From an uncultured Oscillospiraceae bacterium (GTDB lineage: Bacteria > Bacillota > Clostridia > Oscillospirales > Acutalibacteraceae): a DNA stretch of 44,597 bases. Positions 30,446 through 39,375 of this stretch are shown one piece after another (the first letter of the stretch is position 1; every line of letters starts with the position of its first letter). The stretch covers positions 1 through 44,597 of the forward strand of contig URCA01000029.1 of NCBI GenBank assembly GCA_900546265.1, in the 5' to 3' direction. The notes beneath the pieces are model-generated. The model had not been told where the DNA came from. It searched no databases and saw only the letters and a program-made list of their open reading frames with translations. The position numbers and the translations under genes are program-made.

Positions 30446-30494
30446 TGGATTTGCTAAAATACAGGATGGATGTTCCCGCCAGACAGCTTATAAT
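30445..30494 (+). promoter_or_regulatory. Probable activator-dependent galK promoter region
   Basis: TATAAT (30489-30494) faces galK but has a poor -35 (ATGGAT). ATGGAT occurs twice, 21 bp apart (30445 and 30466), the spacing of direct half-sites often bound by AraC-type activators, with the second copy on the -35 position. Confidence 0.4.
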
Positions 30495-30570
30495 GATACT
30501 ATACCCTCTAATTATGAAATCGGCGAAACGCAGAAATGAAGATTCTCTTAAAACGAAAGGAACGATCGCT

Positions 30571-31860
30571 ATGACCGCAGCCGCAGCGCTTATCCAGCGT
30601 ATCCGGGAGGGGGCCTACGACGCCCTGTTCGCCCGCCTGTACGGCGAGAGCCGGGTGGAGGCCCAGCGCGACCGGTACTGTGAGACGGCCGCCGCCTTCA
30701 CCGACACCTTCGGCGAGGCGGAGGAGCTGGTTCTCTTCTCCGCGCCGGGGCGCACCGAAATCGGCGGCAACCACACCGATCACAACCACGGCCGGGTGCT
30801 GGCGGCCAGCGTCAACCTGGACGTCATCGCCGTGGCGGCCCCCCGCGCCGACGGGCGCGTCCGGGTCAAGTCCAAGGGGTACGACATGGACGAGGTATCC
30901 CTGGACGACCTGGACGTCCGGGATGCGGAGAAGAACCACTCCGCCGCCCTGGTGCGGGGCACGGCGGCCCGCTTCGCCCAGCTGGGCTATCGGGTGGGCG
31001 GCTTCGACGCCTACACCACCTCCGACGTGCTCAAGGGCTCCGGCCTGTCGTCGTCGGCGGCCTTCGAGGTGCTGCTGGGCGCTATCCTGAACCAGCTGTA
31101 CAACGGCGGGGCCGTGTCCGCCGTGGAGGTGGCGAAAATCGCCCAGTACGCCGAAAACGTCTATTTCGGCAAGCCCAGCGGCCTGATGGACCAGATGGCC
31201 TCCTCGGTGGGGGGCATCATCACCATCGATTTTGCCGACACCGACAAGCCAGTTATCGAGACGGTGGATTTTGATTTCGCCGCCGCCGATCATGCGCTGT
31301 GCATCGTGGACACCGGGGGCAACCACGCGGATCTGACCCACGAATACGCCGCCGTGCCGGCGGAGATGCGGGCGGTGGCCGCCTCCCTGGGGGTGACCTA
31401 CCTGCGCGAAACCTCCATGGAGGCGCTGATTCCCGCCATCCCGGCCCTGCGCAAGGCCCACGGGGATCGGGCGGTGCTGCGGGCCATCCACTTCCTGGGG
31501 GATAACGAGCGGGTTTCCCGCCAGGTGGCGGCCCTGAACGCCGGGGATTTCGACGAGTTCAAGCGGCTGGTGGTGGAGTCGGGTCACTCCTCCTTCGAGT
31601 ATCTGCAAAACGTGTACGCGGCCTGTGACGTGGAGTTCCAGGGGCTGAGCCTGGCGCTGGCGCTGGCCCAGCGGGCGCTGGACGGCTGCGGCGCGTGGCG
31701 GGTGCACGGCGGCGGCTTCGGCGGCACCACCCAGAATTTCGTGCCCACCGGCAGGCTCGAGGCGTTCCGCGCCCTGATGGAGGGCGTGTTCGGCCCCGGG
31801 AGCTGCCATGTGCTGAGCATCCGCCCCCTGGGCGGGATTTGCTTAGACTCTTTGTTATAA
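30571..31860 (+). CDS. galK: Galactokinase
   Basis: A 429-residue GHMP kinase that phosphorylates galactose at C1. The substrate motif is APGRTEIGGNHTDHNHG (about 54-70, with R, E and D residues contacting sugar), the ATP-binding motif is LKGSGLSSSAAFEV near 154, and the third GHMP motif WRVHGGGFGGTTQNF is near 376. It is slightly longer than E. coli GalK (382). AAAGGA lies 9 nt before the ATG; the frame is open far upstream but that part is promoter DNA. galT follows 16 nt later. No galE or galM is visible. Confidence 0.95.
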   Translation: MTAAAALIQRIREGAYDALFARLYGESRVEAQRDRYCETAAAFTDTFGEAEELVLFSAPGRTEIGGNHTDHNHGRVLAASVNLDVIAVAAPRADGRVRVKSKGYDMDEVSLDDLDVRDAEKNHSAALVRGTAARFAQLGYRVGGFDAYTTSDVLKGSGLSSSAAFEVLLGAILNQLYNGGAVSAVEVAKIAQYAENVYFGKPSGLMDQMASSVGGIITIDFADTDKPVIETVDFDFAAADHALCIVDTGGNHADLTHEYAAVPAEMRAVAASLGVTYLRETSMEALIPAIPALRKAHGDRAVLRAIHFLGDNERVSRQVAALNAGDFDEFKRLVVESGHSSFEYLQNVYAACDVEFQGLSLALALAQRALDGCGAWRVHGGGFGGTTQNFVPTGRLEAFRALMEGVFGPGSCHVLSIRPLGGICLDSLL

Positions 31861-31876
31861 GAAAGGACTATATAGA

Positions 31877-32845
31877 ATGGCTGAGCTGCGCAAGCATCCG
31901 CTGACCAACGACTGGATCATGATCGCCTCCCACCGGCAGGGACGGCCCCAGATGCCCAAGGATTACTGCCCCTTCTGCCCGGGCTCGGGCAAGGTGCCGG
32001 AGGACTACGACGTCTACAAATACGACAACGATTTCCCCGCCCTGTCCCCCAACCCGCCGGCGCCCGACGACGTGGCCACCGATTTTTTCGAGACGGCCCC
32101 CTGCTACGGCAAGTGCGAGGTGATCCTCTACTCCCCCCAGCACACCGTCACCCTGCCCGAGCTGCCCACCTCTCACATCGTCAAGCTGGTGAACCTGTGG
32201 GTGGAGCGGTACGAGGCGCTGGCCGCCGACCCGCAGATTAAGTACGTGTTCATCTTTGAGAACCGGGGGGACGTGGTGGGGGTGACCATGCCCCATCCTC
32301 ACGGCCAGATTTACGGCTACCCCTTCCTGCCCAAGAAGCTGGAGCTGGAGGTGGAAAACGCCCGGGCGTACCAGCAGGAGAAGGGCCGCTGCCTGTTCTG
32401 CGACATGCTGGACGCGGAGGTGGCCGACGGGCGGCGGGTGATTTTCCGCACCGAACATTTCACGGTGTTCCTCCCCTTCTTCAGCGAATACCCTTACGGC
32501 GTGTACATCATGAGCAACGCCCACCGGTCGAATATCGCCCAGTTCACCCCGGAGGAGCGGGAGGATCTGGCCGAGGTGCTGCGGCGCACCACCGGGATGC
32601 TGGACAGCCTGTTCGGCTTCAAGTTCCCCTACATGATGTGCATGTACAACGAGCCGGTGAACGGCGAGGACGTGTCCGCGCTGTTCCATTTCCACATCGC
32701 GTTCTATCCCCCCATGCGCAGCGCGGACAAAATCAAGTACAACGCTTCCAGCGAAACCGGCGCGTGGGCCCACTGCAACCCCACCTGCCCGGAGGAGACC
32801 AGCAAAGAGCTGCGCGCCGCCTACGAGCGGTTCATGAACCAATAG
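31877..32845 (+). CDS. galT: Galactose-1-phosphate uridylyltransferase
   Basis: A 322-residue class I GalT that swaps UMP between UDP-glucose and galactose-1-phosphate. The catalytic stretch MPHPHGQIYGYPF (about 137-149) holds the nucleophilic histidine that forms the UMP-enzyme. Metal-binding cysteines appear as CPFCPG (about 33-38) and CLFCDM near 172; FHFHIAFYPP near 272 is the last family motif. Together with galK it makes the Leloir pathway core. A strong hairpin terminator follows. Confidence 0.95.
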   Translation: MAELRKHPLTNDWIMIASHRQGRPQMPKDYCPFCPGSGKVPEDYDVYKYDNDFPALSPNPPAPDDVATDFFETAPCYGKCEVILYSPQHTVTLPELPTSHIVKLVNLWVERYEALAADPQIKYVFIFENRGDVVGVTMPHPHGQIYGYPFLPKKLELEVENARAYQQEKGRCLFCDMLDAEVADGRRVIFRTEHFTVFLPFFSEYPYGVYIMSNAHRSNIAQFTPEEREDLAEVLRRTTGMLDSLFGFKFPYMMCMYNEPVNGEDVSALFHFHIAFYPPMRSADKIKYNASSETGAWAHCNPTCPEETSKELRAAYERFMNQ

Positions 32846-32887
32846 TAGCGAAAAAAGGGCCCCCGCCGGTTTGGCGGGCTATACAAG

Positions 32888-32924
32888 CAAAAGCGCGGGA
32901 GCCATGACGGCTTCCGCGCTTTTG
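32888..32924. terminator. Shared terminator of galT and the lipoprotein gene
   Basis: CAAAAGCGCGGGAGCC (32888-32903) pairs with GGCTTCCGCGCTTTTG (32909-32924) with one G-T pair. It lies between the convergent stops. Confidence 0.85.
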
Positions 32925-32926
32925 GT

Positions 32927-33301
32927 TTATTTCGCTTTTTCCACCTTGTTGAAAATGTCCTGGGCCTTCTGGTTGGTGGTCTCCAGCAGGAAACGGCCGT
33001 TGCGTTTGAAATCCTTGACGGTGGAGGCGTAGTCCTTCTGGGCCTTCTCCAGGGCCTCCTCCGACTCGTACATATAAATCTTCACCGTCTCGTCCCCGAT
33101 TTTGAACATGGTGCCGGCGGTGGCGCCGACGGCGGCGAACAGAGGCTCGGTGGCGTCCGCCACGGAATGCCCCGCGTCCTCGAAGGCCTTGGTGAAGTGA
33201 TCCAGGGTCCGGCTGTCCGTTTCCTTCTTGCTGCAGCCCGCCATGGCCAGCAGCAGCAGCCCGGCGAGCAGGCCGATGGCCAAGCGTTTGATGATCTTCA
33301 T
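32927..33301 (-). CDS. Small exported lipoprotein
   Basis: A 124-residue protein with a lipoprotein signal: basic start MKIIKR, hydrophobic core, then the lipobox AMAGC with Cys23 as the lipidated residue. The mature part is about 100 residues, charged and mixed alpha/beta (DSRTLDHFTKAFEDAG, IYMYESEEALEKAQKDY), with no recognised catalytic motif. AGGAGG lies 9 nt before ATG 33301; longer in-frame starts lack a ribosome site. It is divergent from the metal-resistance operon, but no metal-binding residues stand out, so a link is only positional. Confidence 0.8.
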   Translation of the reverse strand: MKIIKRLAIGLLAGLLLLAMAGCSKKETDSRTLDHFTKAFEDAGHSVADATEPLFAAVGATAGTMFKIGDETVKIYMYESEEALEKAQKDYASTVKDFKRNGRFLLETTNQKAQDIFNKVEKAK

Positions 33302-33388
33302 ACGCGTGTTCCTCCTAAAACAATGGTTTATTGGTAGCCTGCCCCAAAGCCGCGCCGGCATGCATTCAAAAAATTTTTCTTAAACCTA

Positions 33389-33437
33389 TTGACAAATGAA
33401 CAGATGTGCATATAATAATAAATGAACGATGGTTCAT
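33389..33437 (+). promoter_or_regulatory. Metal-responsive promoter with two ArsR/SmtB-type operators
   Basis: TTGACA (33389-33394), a 16-bp spacer and TATAAT (33411-33416). Operator 1, ATGAAC-N4-GTGCAT (33396-33411), fills the spacer. Operator 2, ATGAAC-N4-GTTCAT (33422-33437), is a perfect palindrome just past the -10. The two centres are 26 bp apart. The motif fits the ATGAAC-type sites of SmtB/CadC repressors. Confidence 0.85.
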
Positions 33438-33462
33438 ATGTTTACACAAGGAGGCAACGCGA

Positions 33463-33825
33463 ATGGTCGACAGCAACGGCGTGGAGCGCTGCGAATTCAT
33501 GCACGCCCACGAGGACATCATCGACAAGGTCAACCAGGAGATGCCGGAGGAGGAAATCCTCTACGACCTGGCGGAGCTGTTCAAGATTTTCGGGGACAGC
33601 ACCCGCATCAAGATTCTGTACGTGCTGCTGGAGGCGGAGATGTGCGTGTGCGACATCGCCCAGCTGCTGAACATGAACCAGTCGGCCATCTCCCACCAGC
33701 TGCGGGTGCTCAAGCAGAGCCAGCTGGTCAAGTTCCGCCGGGAGGGCAAAACCGTGTTCTACTCCCTGGCGGACGGGCACGTGCGCACCATCCTCAGCCA
33801 GGGCATGGAACACCTGGCGGAGTAA
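33463..33825 (+). CDS. CadC/SmtB-type ArsR-family metal-sensing repressor
   Basis: A 120-residue winged-helix repressor that leaves DNA when it binds metal ions. The alpha-3 motif EMCVCDIA (about 57-64) corresponds to the ELCVCD site of CadC/ArsR. An N-terminal Cys-His pair (CEFMHAHED, about 8-16) can complete a CadC-like site for soft metals. DGHVRTILSQGMEH near the C-terminus resembles the alpha-5 zinc site. The recognition helix is NQSAISHQLRVLKQ. AAGGAGG lies 8 nt before ATG 33463. It is the first gene of an operon with an HMA protein and a P-type ATPase. Zn, Cd or Pb are the likely inducers. Confidence 0.92.
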   Translation: MVDSNGVERCEFMHAHEDIIDKVNQEMPEEEILYDLAELFKIFGDSTRIKILYVLLEAEMCVCDIAQLLNMNQSAISHQLRVLKQSQLVKFRREGKTVFYSLADGHVRTILSQGMEHLAE

Positions 33826-33847
33826 ACGCTGAGAAAGGGGATACTCT

Positions 33848-34066
33848 ATGAAAAAACGGTACAATCTGCGCGATCTGGACTGCGCGAACTGCGCGGCCAA
33901 GATGGAAAACGCCATCCGGCGCATCGACGGCGTGCGCGACGCGTCGGTCAGCTTTCTGACCCAAAAGCTCACCCTGGAGGCCGACGAGGGCCGCTTCGAC
34001 GCCATCCTGCGCGAAGCCGTGGCCGTCTGCCGCAAAATCGAACCCGACTGCGTCATCGAGGTGTAA
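33848..34066 (+). CDS. Stand-alone heavy-metal-associated (HMA) domain protein
   Basis: A 72-residue ferredoxin-like HMA domain. LDCANCAAKMENAI (about 10-23) matches the GLDCANCA metal-binding motif usually found at the N-terminus of CadA/ZntA ATPases. The ATPase that follows begins without such a domain, so this gene looks like a detached metal-binding domain that could deliver or buffer the metal. It starts 23 nt after the repressor gene. Confidence 0.88.
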   Translation: MKKRYNLRDLDCANCAAKMENAIRRIDGVRDASVSFLTQKLTLEADEGRFDAILREAVAVCRKIEPDCVIEV

Positions 34067-34097
34067 GCCCCATTTTGAAATAAGCGAGGAAACCGCC

Positions 34098-35993
34098 ATG
34101 AGCCGCATGACCAAAAAACAGCAGAAAACCCTTTTCCGCATTCTCGCCGGGGCCGTCCTGTTCGCGGCGGCCGTCGCCCTGTCGAAGACCCTGCCGGCCC
34201 TGGCGGGCTGGTGGGCGCTGCCGGTGTATCTCGTCCCCTATCTTGTCGTCGGCGGGGACGTGCTGCTGCGGGCCGGGCGGAACATCGCCCACGGCCAGAT
34301 TTTCGACGAGAACTTCCTGATGGCCATCGCCACCGTCGGCTCCCTGTGCATTGGGGATTTCCCCGAGGCCATCGCCGTCATGCTCTTCTACCAGGTGGGC
34401 GAGTGGTTCCAGTCCTACGCGGTGGGGCGTTCCCGCCAGTCCATCGCCGCGCTGATGGATATCCGCCCCGACTACGCCAACGTGGAGGGGCCGGACGGCC
34501 TGACCCGCGTGGATCCCGAGGAGGTGGCGGTGGGCGACGTCATCGTGGTCAAGCCCGGCGAGCGGGTGCCCCTGGACGGCGAGGTGCTGGAGGGCCGCTC
34601 CCTGCTGGACACCTCCGCCCTGACGGGGGAATCCGTGCCCCGGCAGGCGGCGGCGGGCGACACGGTCATCAGCGGCTGCATCAACCAGACCGGCCTGCTG
34701 CGCGTCCGGGTGAGCCGGCCCTATGGGGAATCCACGGTGGCCAAGATCCTCGAGCTGACGGAGAACGCCGGGAGCAAGAAGGCCAAGGCCGAGAATTTCA
34801 TCACCAAATTCGCCCGCTGGTACACCCCCGTGGTGGTCATCGGCGCGGCGCTGCTGGCCGTGCTGCCGCCCCTCATCCTGGGCGGCGGCTTCGCGGAGTG
34901 GCTCCACCGGGCGCTCATCTTCCTGGTCATCTCCTGCCCCTGCGCGCTGGTGATTTCCATCCCGCTGAGCTTTTTCGGCGGCATCGGCGGGGCCTCCCGT
35001 CAAGGCATCCTCATCAAGGGCGGCAACTACCTGGAGGCCCTGGCCAAGACCGGCACCGTGGTGTTCGACAAGACCGGCACCCTGACCCGGGGCAGCTTCC
35101 GCGTGACCGAATGCCACCCCGTGGGGATGGAGGAGGCCCGGCTGCTCGAGCTGGCCGCCCTGGCGGAGAGCTATTCCGACCATCCCATTTCCCTGTCCCT
35201 GAAACGGGCGGTTGACAAGCCCATTGATCCCGCCCGGGTGACCGGGGCGGAGGAAATCGCGGGCCGGGGCGTGCGGGCCGTGGTGGACGGCCGCGCCGTC
35301 GCCGCCGGCAACGCCCGGCTGATGGCGGAGCTGGGCGCGGCGTACGAGACGGGCGACATCCCCGGCACCGCCGTGCACGTGGCGGTGGCGTCCGCCGCTA
35401 CACATGCGGCGGGGTCGGACTGGGTTTACGCCGGGTATCTGGTCATTTCGGACGAAATCAAGCCCGACGCGCCCGAGGCCATCGCGCAGCTCAAGGCCCT
35501 GGGGGTGCGCAAAACCGTGATGCTCACCGGCGACGCGCCGGCGGCGGCCGGCCGGGTGGCGGCGGCCCTCGGCCTGGATGAAACCCACGCCGGGCTGCTG
35601 CCCGACGGCAAGGTGGCCAAGGTGGAGGAGCTGCTGGCCCATCCGGCGGAAACCGGGGTGCTGGCCTTCGTCGGGGACGGCATCAATGACGCGCCCGTTC
35701 TCTCCCGCGCCGACGTGGGCATCGCCATGGGCGGCCTCGGGTCGGACGCGGCCATCGAGGCGGCGGACGTGGTGCTTATGGACGATCAGCCCTCCAAAAT
35801 CGCCGCCGCCATCCGCCTGTCCCGCCGCACCCTGCGCATCGTGCGGCAGAACATCGTCTTCGCCCTGAGTGTCAAGCTGCTGTTCCTCGCGCTGGGGGCC
35901 TTCGGGCTGGCCAACATGTGGGAGGCGGTCTTCGCCGACGTGGGCGTGTCGGTCATCGCCATCCTCAATGCCACCCGGGCGCTAAGGGGATAA
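34098..35993 (+). CDS. cadA: Zn/Cd/Pb-type heavy-metal P1B ATPase
   Basis: A 631-residue P-type ATPase exporting divalent metal ions. It has the actuator motif TGES near 177, the membrane motif SCPCAL with CPC at 280-282 (metal-binding), DKTGT with the phosphorylated Asp at 324, the nucleotide-domain HP (DHPIS) near 362 and GDGINDAP near 530. CPC together with a CadC-type regulator favours Zn/Cd/Pb over copper. There is no N-terminal HMA domain; the preceding gene supplies one. Eight membrane segments are expected and the first pair is compact. A terminator follows directly. Confidence 0.93.
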   Translation: MSRMTKKQQKTLFRILAGAVLFAAAVALSKTLPALAGWWALPVYLVPYLVVGGDVLLRAGRNIAHGQIFDENFLMAIATVGSLCIGDFPEAIAVMLFYQVGEWFQSYAVGRSRQSIAALMDIRPDYANVEGPDGLTRVDPEEVAVGDVIVVKPGERVPLDGEVLEGRSLLDTSALTGESVPRQAAAGDTVISGCINQTGLLRVRVSRPYGESTVAKILELTENAGSKKAKAENFITKFARWYTPVVVIGAALLAVLPPLILGGGFAEWLHRALIFLVISCPCALVISIPLSFFGGIGGASRQGILIKGGNYLEALAKTGTVVFDKTGTLTRGSFRVTECHPVGMEEARLLELAALAESYSDHPISLSLKRAVDKPIDPARVTGAEEIAGRGVRAVVDGRAVAAGNARLMAELGAAYETGDIPGTAVHVAVASAATHAAGSDWVYAGYLVISDEIKPDAPEAIAQLKALGVRKTVMLTGDAPAAAGRVAAALGLDETHAGLLPDGKVAKVEELLAHPAETGVLAFVGDGINDAPVLSRADVGIAMGGLGSDAAIEAADVVLMDDQPSKIAAAIRLSRRTLRIVRQNIVFALSVKLLFLALGAFGLANMWEAVFADVGVSVIAILNATRALRG

Positions 35994-35995
35994 GC

Positions 35996-36040
35996 AAACC
36001 CCCGTCCGGAGGCCCTCATGGGGCTTCCGGGCGGGGGTTT
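35996..36040 (+). terminator. Terminator of the metal-resistance operon
   Basis: AAACCCCCG (35996-36004) and CGGGGGTTT (36032-36040) are the ends of a long stem that continues through CCGGA(A)GCC-type pairing. It starts 2 nt after the cadA stop. Confidence 0.85.
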
Positions 36041-36960
36041 GTGCGTCTGCCCGGGGTGGCAATAAAGGACTTGTTCCCAGAGGGAACCCCTATGTCTCTG
36101 CCTCACCCTCCGGGGCGCTGCCCCGGGCCCCGCTAGGGGAGGTTGCGTGCCCAACCTCCCCTAAGACCCCAAGGGCAGTCAAGGGGGGCCGACGCAGAAG
36201 CAAAGATAAGTAAGCGCCGGCCCCCCTTAACGAACCCCCTCCCCGCGCGGCCAACAGCCTGACCACGGAGAAACCCGGAAAAGGCATCGTTCTCGCGGGG
36301 GCGGAACCCCGCGTATTCGTTGGGAGAATCAAGGAAAAGCGGCGGTTTACACGTTTATCTCGCCTCTGCTCAAATGGCTGCGTAACCACTTGTCTATCCA
36401 ATGGCCGTCCGTATGGGCTCGGCGGCCTAAGCCGGCGAGACCGGCAGCGGCAGAGCGTCCCCCCCTTGTCTCTTGATTCTTCTCGTGCAGCGCAGCCCCA
36501 GGAGAGTTGGTCGCCCGACTTCCGCAACGTGTGGTCACGCAGGCGCGAGGCGGGGCTGGCAGAAAGCAGAACGCTGCTGCCGCGTGATTATTAGCGGGCG
36601 TACCTGCGGCGACATGAGATCTAGAAAGATACCACGTCTCTTGTGGGGTCGGAAGCCCGCAGCGACACAGCGCTTGCCGCGAGCCGCAGCGTCGGCCTCC
36701 CCCCGCCGGATGGTTTCCAAAGGCCTTTTCTTTCTCCCCCATCTTTCTTTTTCACGCTCGAAAAAGAAAGATGGGGTGCGGGCGGCTCACAGCCCTAAAT
36801 AGGAACGCGGGGTGATACCCCGCATACCAACGCAATACCCGATAGGGTCATCCCCCCCGCCCGGCAGGCTTTTTTGTTTTCATCCGATGCACACCCACCG
36901 CACACAAAACCGACACATGGCCTGCCTACAATAAGGAGGAACAAAACCGCTAGGGAGGCA
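36041..36960. other. Structured non-coding block of about 900 bp
   Basis: No convincing gene is found. Frames of 109-145 codons on both strands have low-complexity, Arg-rich translations and no ribosome sites. The DNA holds several perfect or near-perfect hairpins: 36134-36163 (12-bp stem), 36181-36228 (15-bp stem, one mismatch), 36737-36776 (17-bp stem, 6-nt loop) and a short one near 36808-36825. It lies between the cadA terminator and the ABC permease. It could be a repeat family or a structured RNA; I do not recognise it. Confidence 0.5.
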
Positions 36961-36965
36961 TTTGC

Positions 36966-38555
36966 TTGTACATTGTCAAAAACGCCCTGCGCAACCTGCT
37001 GCGCTCCAAGGGCCGCAACATCCTCATCGGCCTGATTGTCCTGGTCATCGCCGTGGCCAGCTGTCTCGCGCTCTCCATCCGGCAGGCCGCCGCCACGGCC
37101 CGGGAAAGCGGGCTGGAAAACCTGGCCGTCACCGCCCAGATTTCCCTCGACCGCCAGGCCATGATGCAGAAGATCCAGCAGGAGGGCGGCGACATGAAGA
37201 ACGCCTTCCAGAGTATGGAATCCCTCTCCCTGGAGGAGATGCAGACCTACGCCAAATCCCAGTATGTAAAGGATTTCACCTATACGCTCACCACCTCCCT
37301 GAACGCGGGGGAGGGCCTGGAGGCGGTGGACACCTCCGGCTCGTCGGATAGCGGCGGCAACGCGCAAGACCAGCAGCCCCCAAACCTGCCGGACGGCGGC
37401 ATGGGCGGGCGCTTCCCCCTGGAGGGGATGGGCGCGCAGGGGGATTTCACCCTGGTGGGGTATTCCAGCCACAGCGCCATGACCGCCTTCGTGGCCGGCA
37501 CCTGCCAGGTGACCGACGGCGAAGTGTTTGACGAGGCCGCCGCCGAGCCGGTCTGCCTCATCAGCGACGAGCTGGCCACCCTCAACGGCCTGCAGGTGGG
37601 CGATACGCTCGCCCTGGTCAACCCCAACGACGAGACCGAGACCGTCACCCTGACCATCGCCGGCCTCTACCACAACAGCGCCGCCGGGGCGGAGCAGGGC
37701 GGCATGATGAAGGGCTTTTCCGCCGCCAGCGACCCGGCCAACCAGGTGTATCTGAGCTATCCCGCCCTCAAGGCCATCACCGACGCGTCCGCCGCCGCGG
37801 CCGTCACCTCCACCGACGAGGAGACCGGCGTCACCAGCACCACCGCCCTGCGGGCGCAGACCGCCGGCGTCTATTCCTTCGCGGACACGGCCGCCTACGA
37901 GGCCTTCCAGGCCGACGCGCGGGCCATGGGCCTGTCGGAGGACTACGCCGTCACCTCCACCGACGTGGAGGCCTATGAGCAAAGCCTTTTGCCTTTACAG
38001 AACCTGAGCAAGTTCGCCGCCTGGTTCCTGCTGGTGGTGCTGCTCATCGGGGGCGCCATTCTCATCGTGTTCCACATCTTCAACATCCGGGAGCGCAAAT
38101 ATGAAATCGGGGTGCTGACCGCCATCGGGATGCGCAAGAGCCGGGTGGCCCTCCAGTTCCTCACCGAGCTGTTCACCGTCACCTTCGTCTTTCTGCTTCT
38201 CGGCACCGCCATCGGCGGCGCGGCGTCGGTGCCGGTGACCAACGCCCTGCTGGCCTCCCAGATTTCCGCCCAGGAGACCCAGCAGAGCAACCAGCAGCAA
38301 AACTTCGGCCGCCCCGGCGATATGGGCGGCGGAACAGGCGGAGCCCCCGCCGCGCCGCCCTCCGGGGGCGGGGGCTTTTTCGGCATGGGCCGCCAGATGG
38401 TCAATTATCTCAGTGACGTGAGCTCGGCCACCGACTGGGTGGTGGTGCTCCAGCTGCTGGGCATCGGGCTGGCGCTGACCCTGCTGTCCGCCTGCGTGGC
38501 GGTGGCGGCGGTCATGCGGTACGAGCCGCTGAAAATCCTCTCCGAAAGAGGCTAG
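36966..38555 (+). CDS. MacB/FtsX-type ABC transporter permease
   Basis: A 529-residue permease with the MacB layout. There is one membrane segment near residues 18-40 (NILIGLIVLVIAVASCLAL), an extracytoplasmic domain of about 300 residues, and three segments in the C-terminal part (about 350-375, 395-420 and 490-515). A Gln/Gly/Pro-rich insert (about 438-470) lies between the last segments. The start is TTG at 36966, with AGGGAGG 7 nt upstream. The ATPase partner follows 21 nt later. Such pairs export or respond to peptides, antibiotics or lipoproteins; no substrate clue is present. Confidence 0.9.
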   Translation: MYIVKNALRNLLRSKGRNILIGLIVLVIAVASCLALSIRQAAATARESGLENLAVTAQISLDRQAMMQKIQQEGGDMKNAFQSMESLSLEEMQTYAKSQYVKDFTYTLTTSLNAGEGLEAVDTSGSSDSGGNAQDQQPPNLPDGGMGGRFPLEGMGAQGDFTLVGYSSHSAMTAFVAGTCQVTDGEVFDEAAAEPVCLISDELATLNGLQVGDTLALVNPNDETETVTLTIAGLYHNSAAGAEQGGMMKGFSAASDPANQVYLSYPALKAITDASAAAAVTSTDEETGVTSTTALRAQTAGVYSFADTAAYEAFQADARAMGLSEDYAVTSTDVEAYEQSLLPLQNLSKFAAWFLLVVLLIGGAILIVFHIFNIRERKYEIGVLTAIGMRKSRVALQFLTELFTVTFVFLLLGTAIGGAASVPVTNALLASQISAQETQQSNQQQNFGRPGDMGGGTGGAPAAPPSGGGGFFGMGRQMVNYLSDVSSATDWVVVLQLLGIGLALTLLSACVAVAAVMRYEPLKILSERG

Positions 38556-38576
38556 AAAGGGAAGCGTGATAAAGCT

Positions 38577-39311
38577 ATGAGTATTCTCACCATGGAAAAC
38601 GTCGGCTATGCCTACGGCGGGGGCGTCCCCGTGCTGCAGGACGTGTCTTATCCCTTTGAAAAGGGAAAAATCTACGCCATCGTCGGCCGGTCGGGCGCGG
38701 GGAAAACCACCCTGCTCTCCCTCCTGTCGGCCCTGACCGCCCCCACGGCGGGCCGCATCCTGTTCGACGGCCGGGACATCCGGCAAATCGACCAGTACCG
38801 CTACCGCAGCCAGTACGTCGGGGTGGTGTTCCAGAGCTTCAACCTTCTGCCCAACCTGACCGCCGTGGAGAACGTGGAGCTGTCCATGGACATCGCGGGC
38901 AAGGCCATGCCGGGCGCGCCCCTAAAAGCGGCGGAGAAGCGGCGGCGGGCCATGGAGCTGCTGGAAAAGGTGGAGCTGGACGAGGACCGGGGCCTGCGCC
39001 GGGTGCTCAAGCTGTCGGGCGGCGAGCAGCAGCGGGTGGCCATCGCCCGGGCCCTGTCCTATGACCCGGCCGTCCTGCTGGCCGATGAGCCCACCGGCAA
39101 CCTGGACGGGGAAACCCAGGACGCGGTGATGGAGATTCTGCGCCGCCTGGCCGACGAGGAGGACAAGTGCATCATCGCGGTCACCCACTCCCCCACCGTG
39201 GCCCAGGCCGCCGACGTGGTGTACCGCCTGGAGCGCCGCACCCCGCCCAAAAAGCCCCGAAAAACCGCCCCCGTCCCCCCGCCGGAGCCGGCCAGCACCC
39301 TGGGGCTGTAG
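38577..39311 (+). CDS. ABC transporter ATP-binding protein
   Basis: A 244-residue ATPase of the MacB/LolD group. Walker A is GRSGAGKTTLL (about 37-47), the Q loop is VVFQSFNLLP near 83, the signature is LSGGEQQRVAIARAL (about 146-160), Walker B is VLLADEPTGNLDG near 168 and the switch histidine is in VTHSP near 202. The last 25 residues are Pro-rich and probably disordered. It powers the permease encoded just upstream. Confidence 0.95.
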   Translation: MSILTMENVGYAYGGGVPVLQDVSYPFEKGKIYAIVGRSGAGKTTLLSLLSALTAPTAGRILFDGRDIRQIDQYRYRSQYVGVVFQSFNLLPNLTAVENVELSMDIAGKAMPGAPLKAAEKRRRAMELLEKVELDEDRGLRRVLKLSGGEQQRVAIARALSYDPAVLLADEPTGNLDGETQDAVMEILRRLADEEDKCIIAVTHSPTVAQAADVVYRLERRTPPKKPRKTAPVPPPEPASTLGL

Positions 39312-39375
39312 ATGGACTGCCGAACGCTTGCCCTACGCCCACATTCCCGCCATCCCCGCCCCGAGAGGGCGGGGA

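Noticed and set aside
36347..36742. 131-codon frame on the minus strand in the non-coding block
   Set aside because: Cys/Arg/Ala-rich translation, no ribosome site, spans strong hairpins; a 109-codon frame on the other strand is equally unconvincing.
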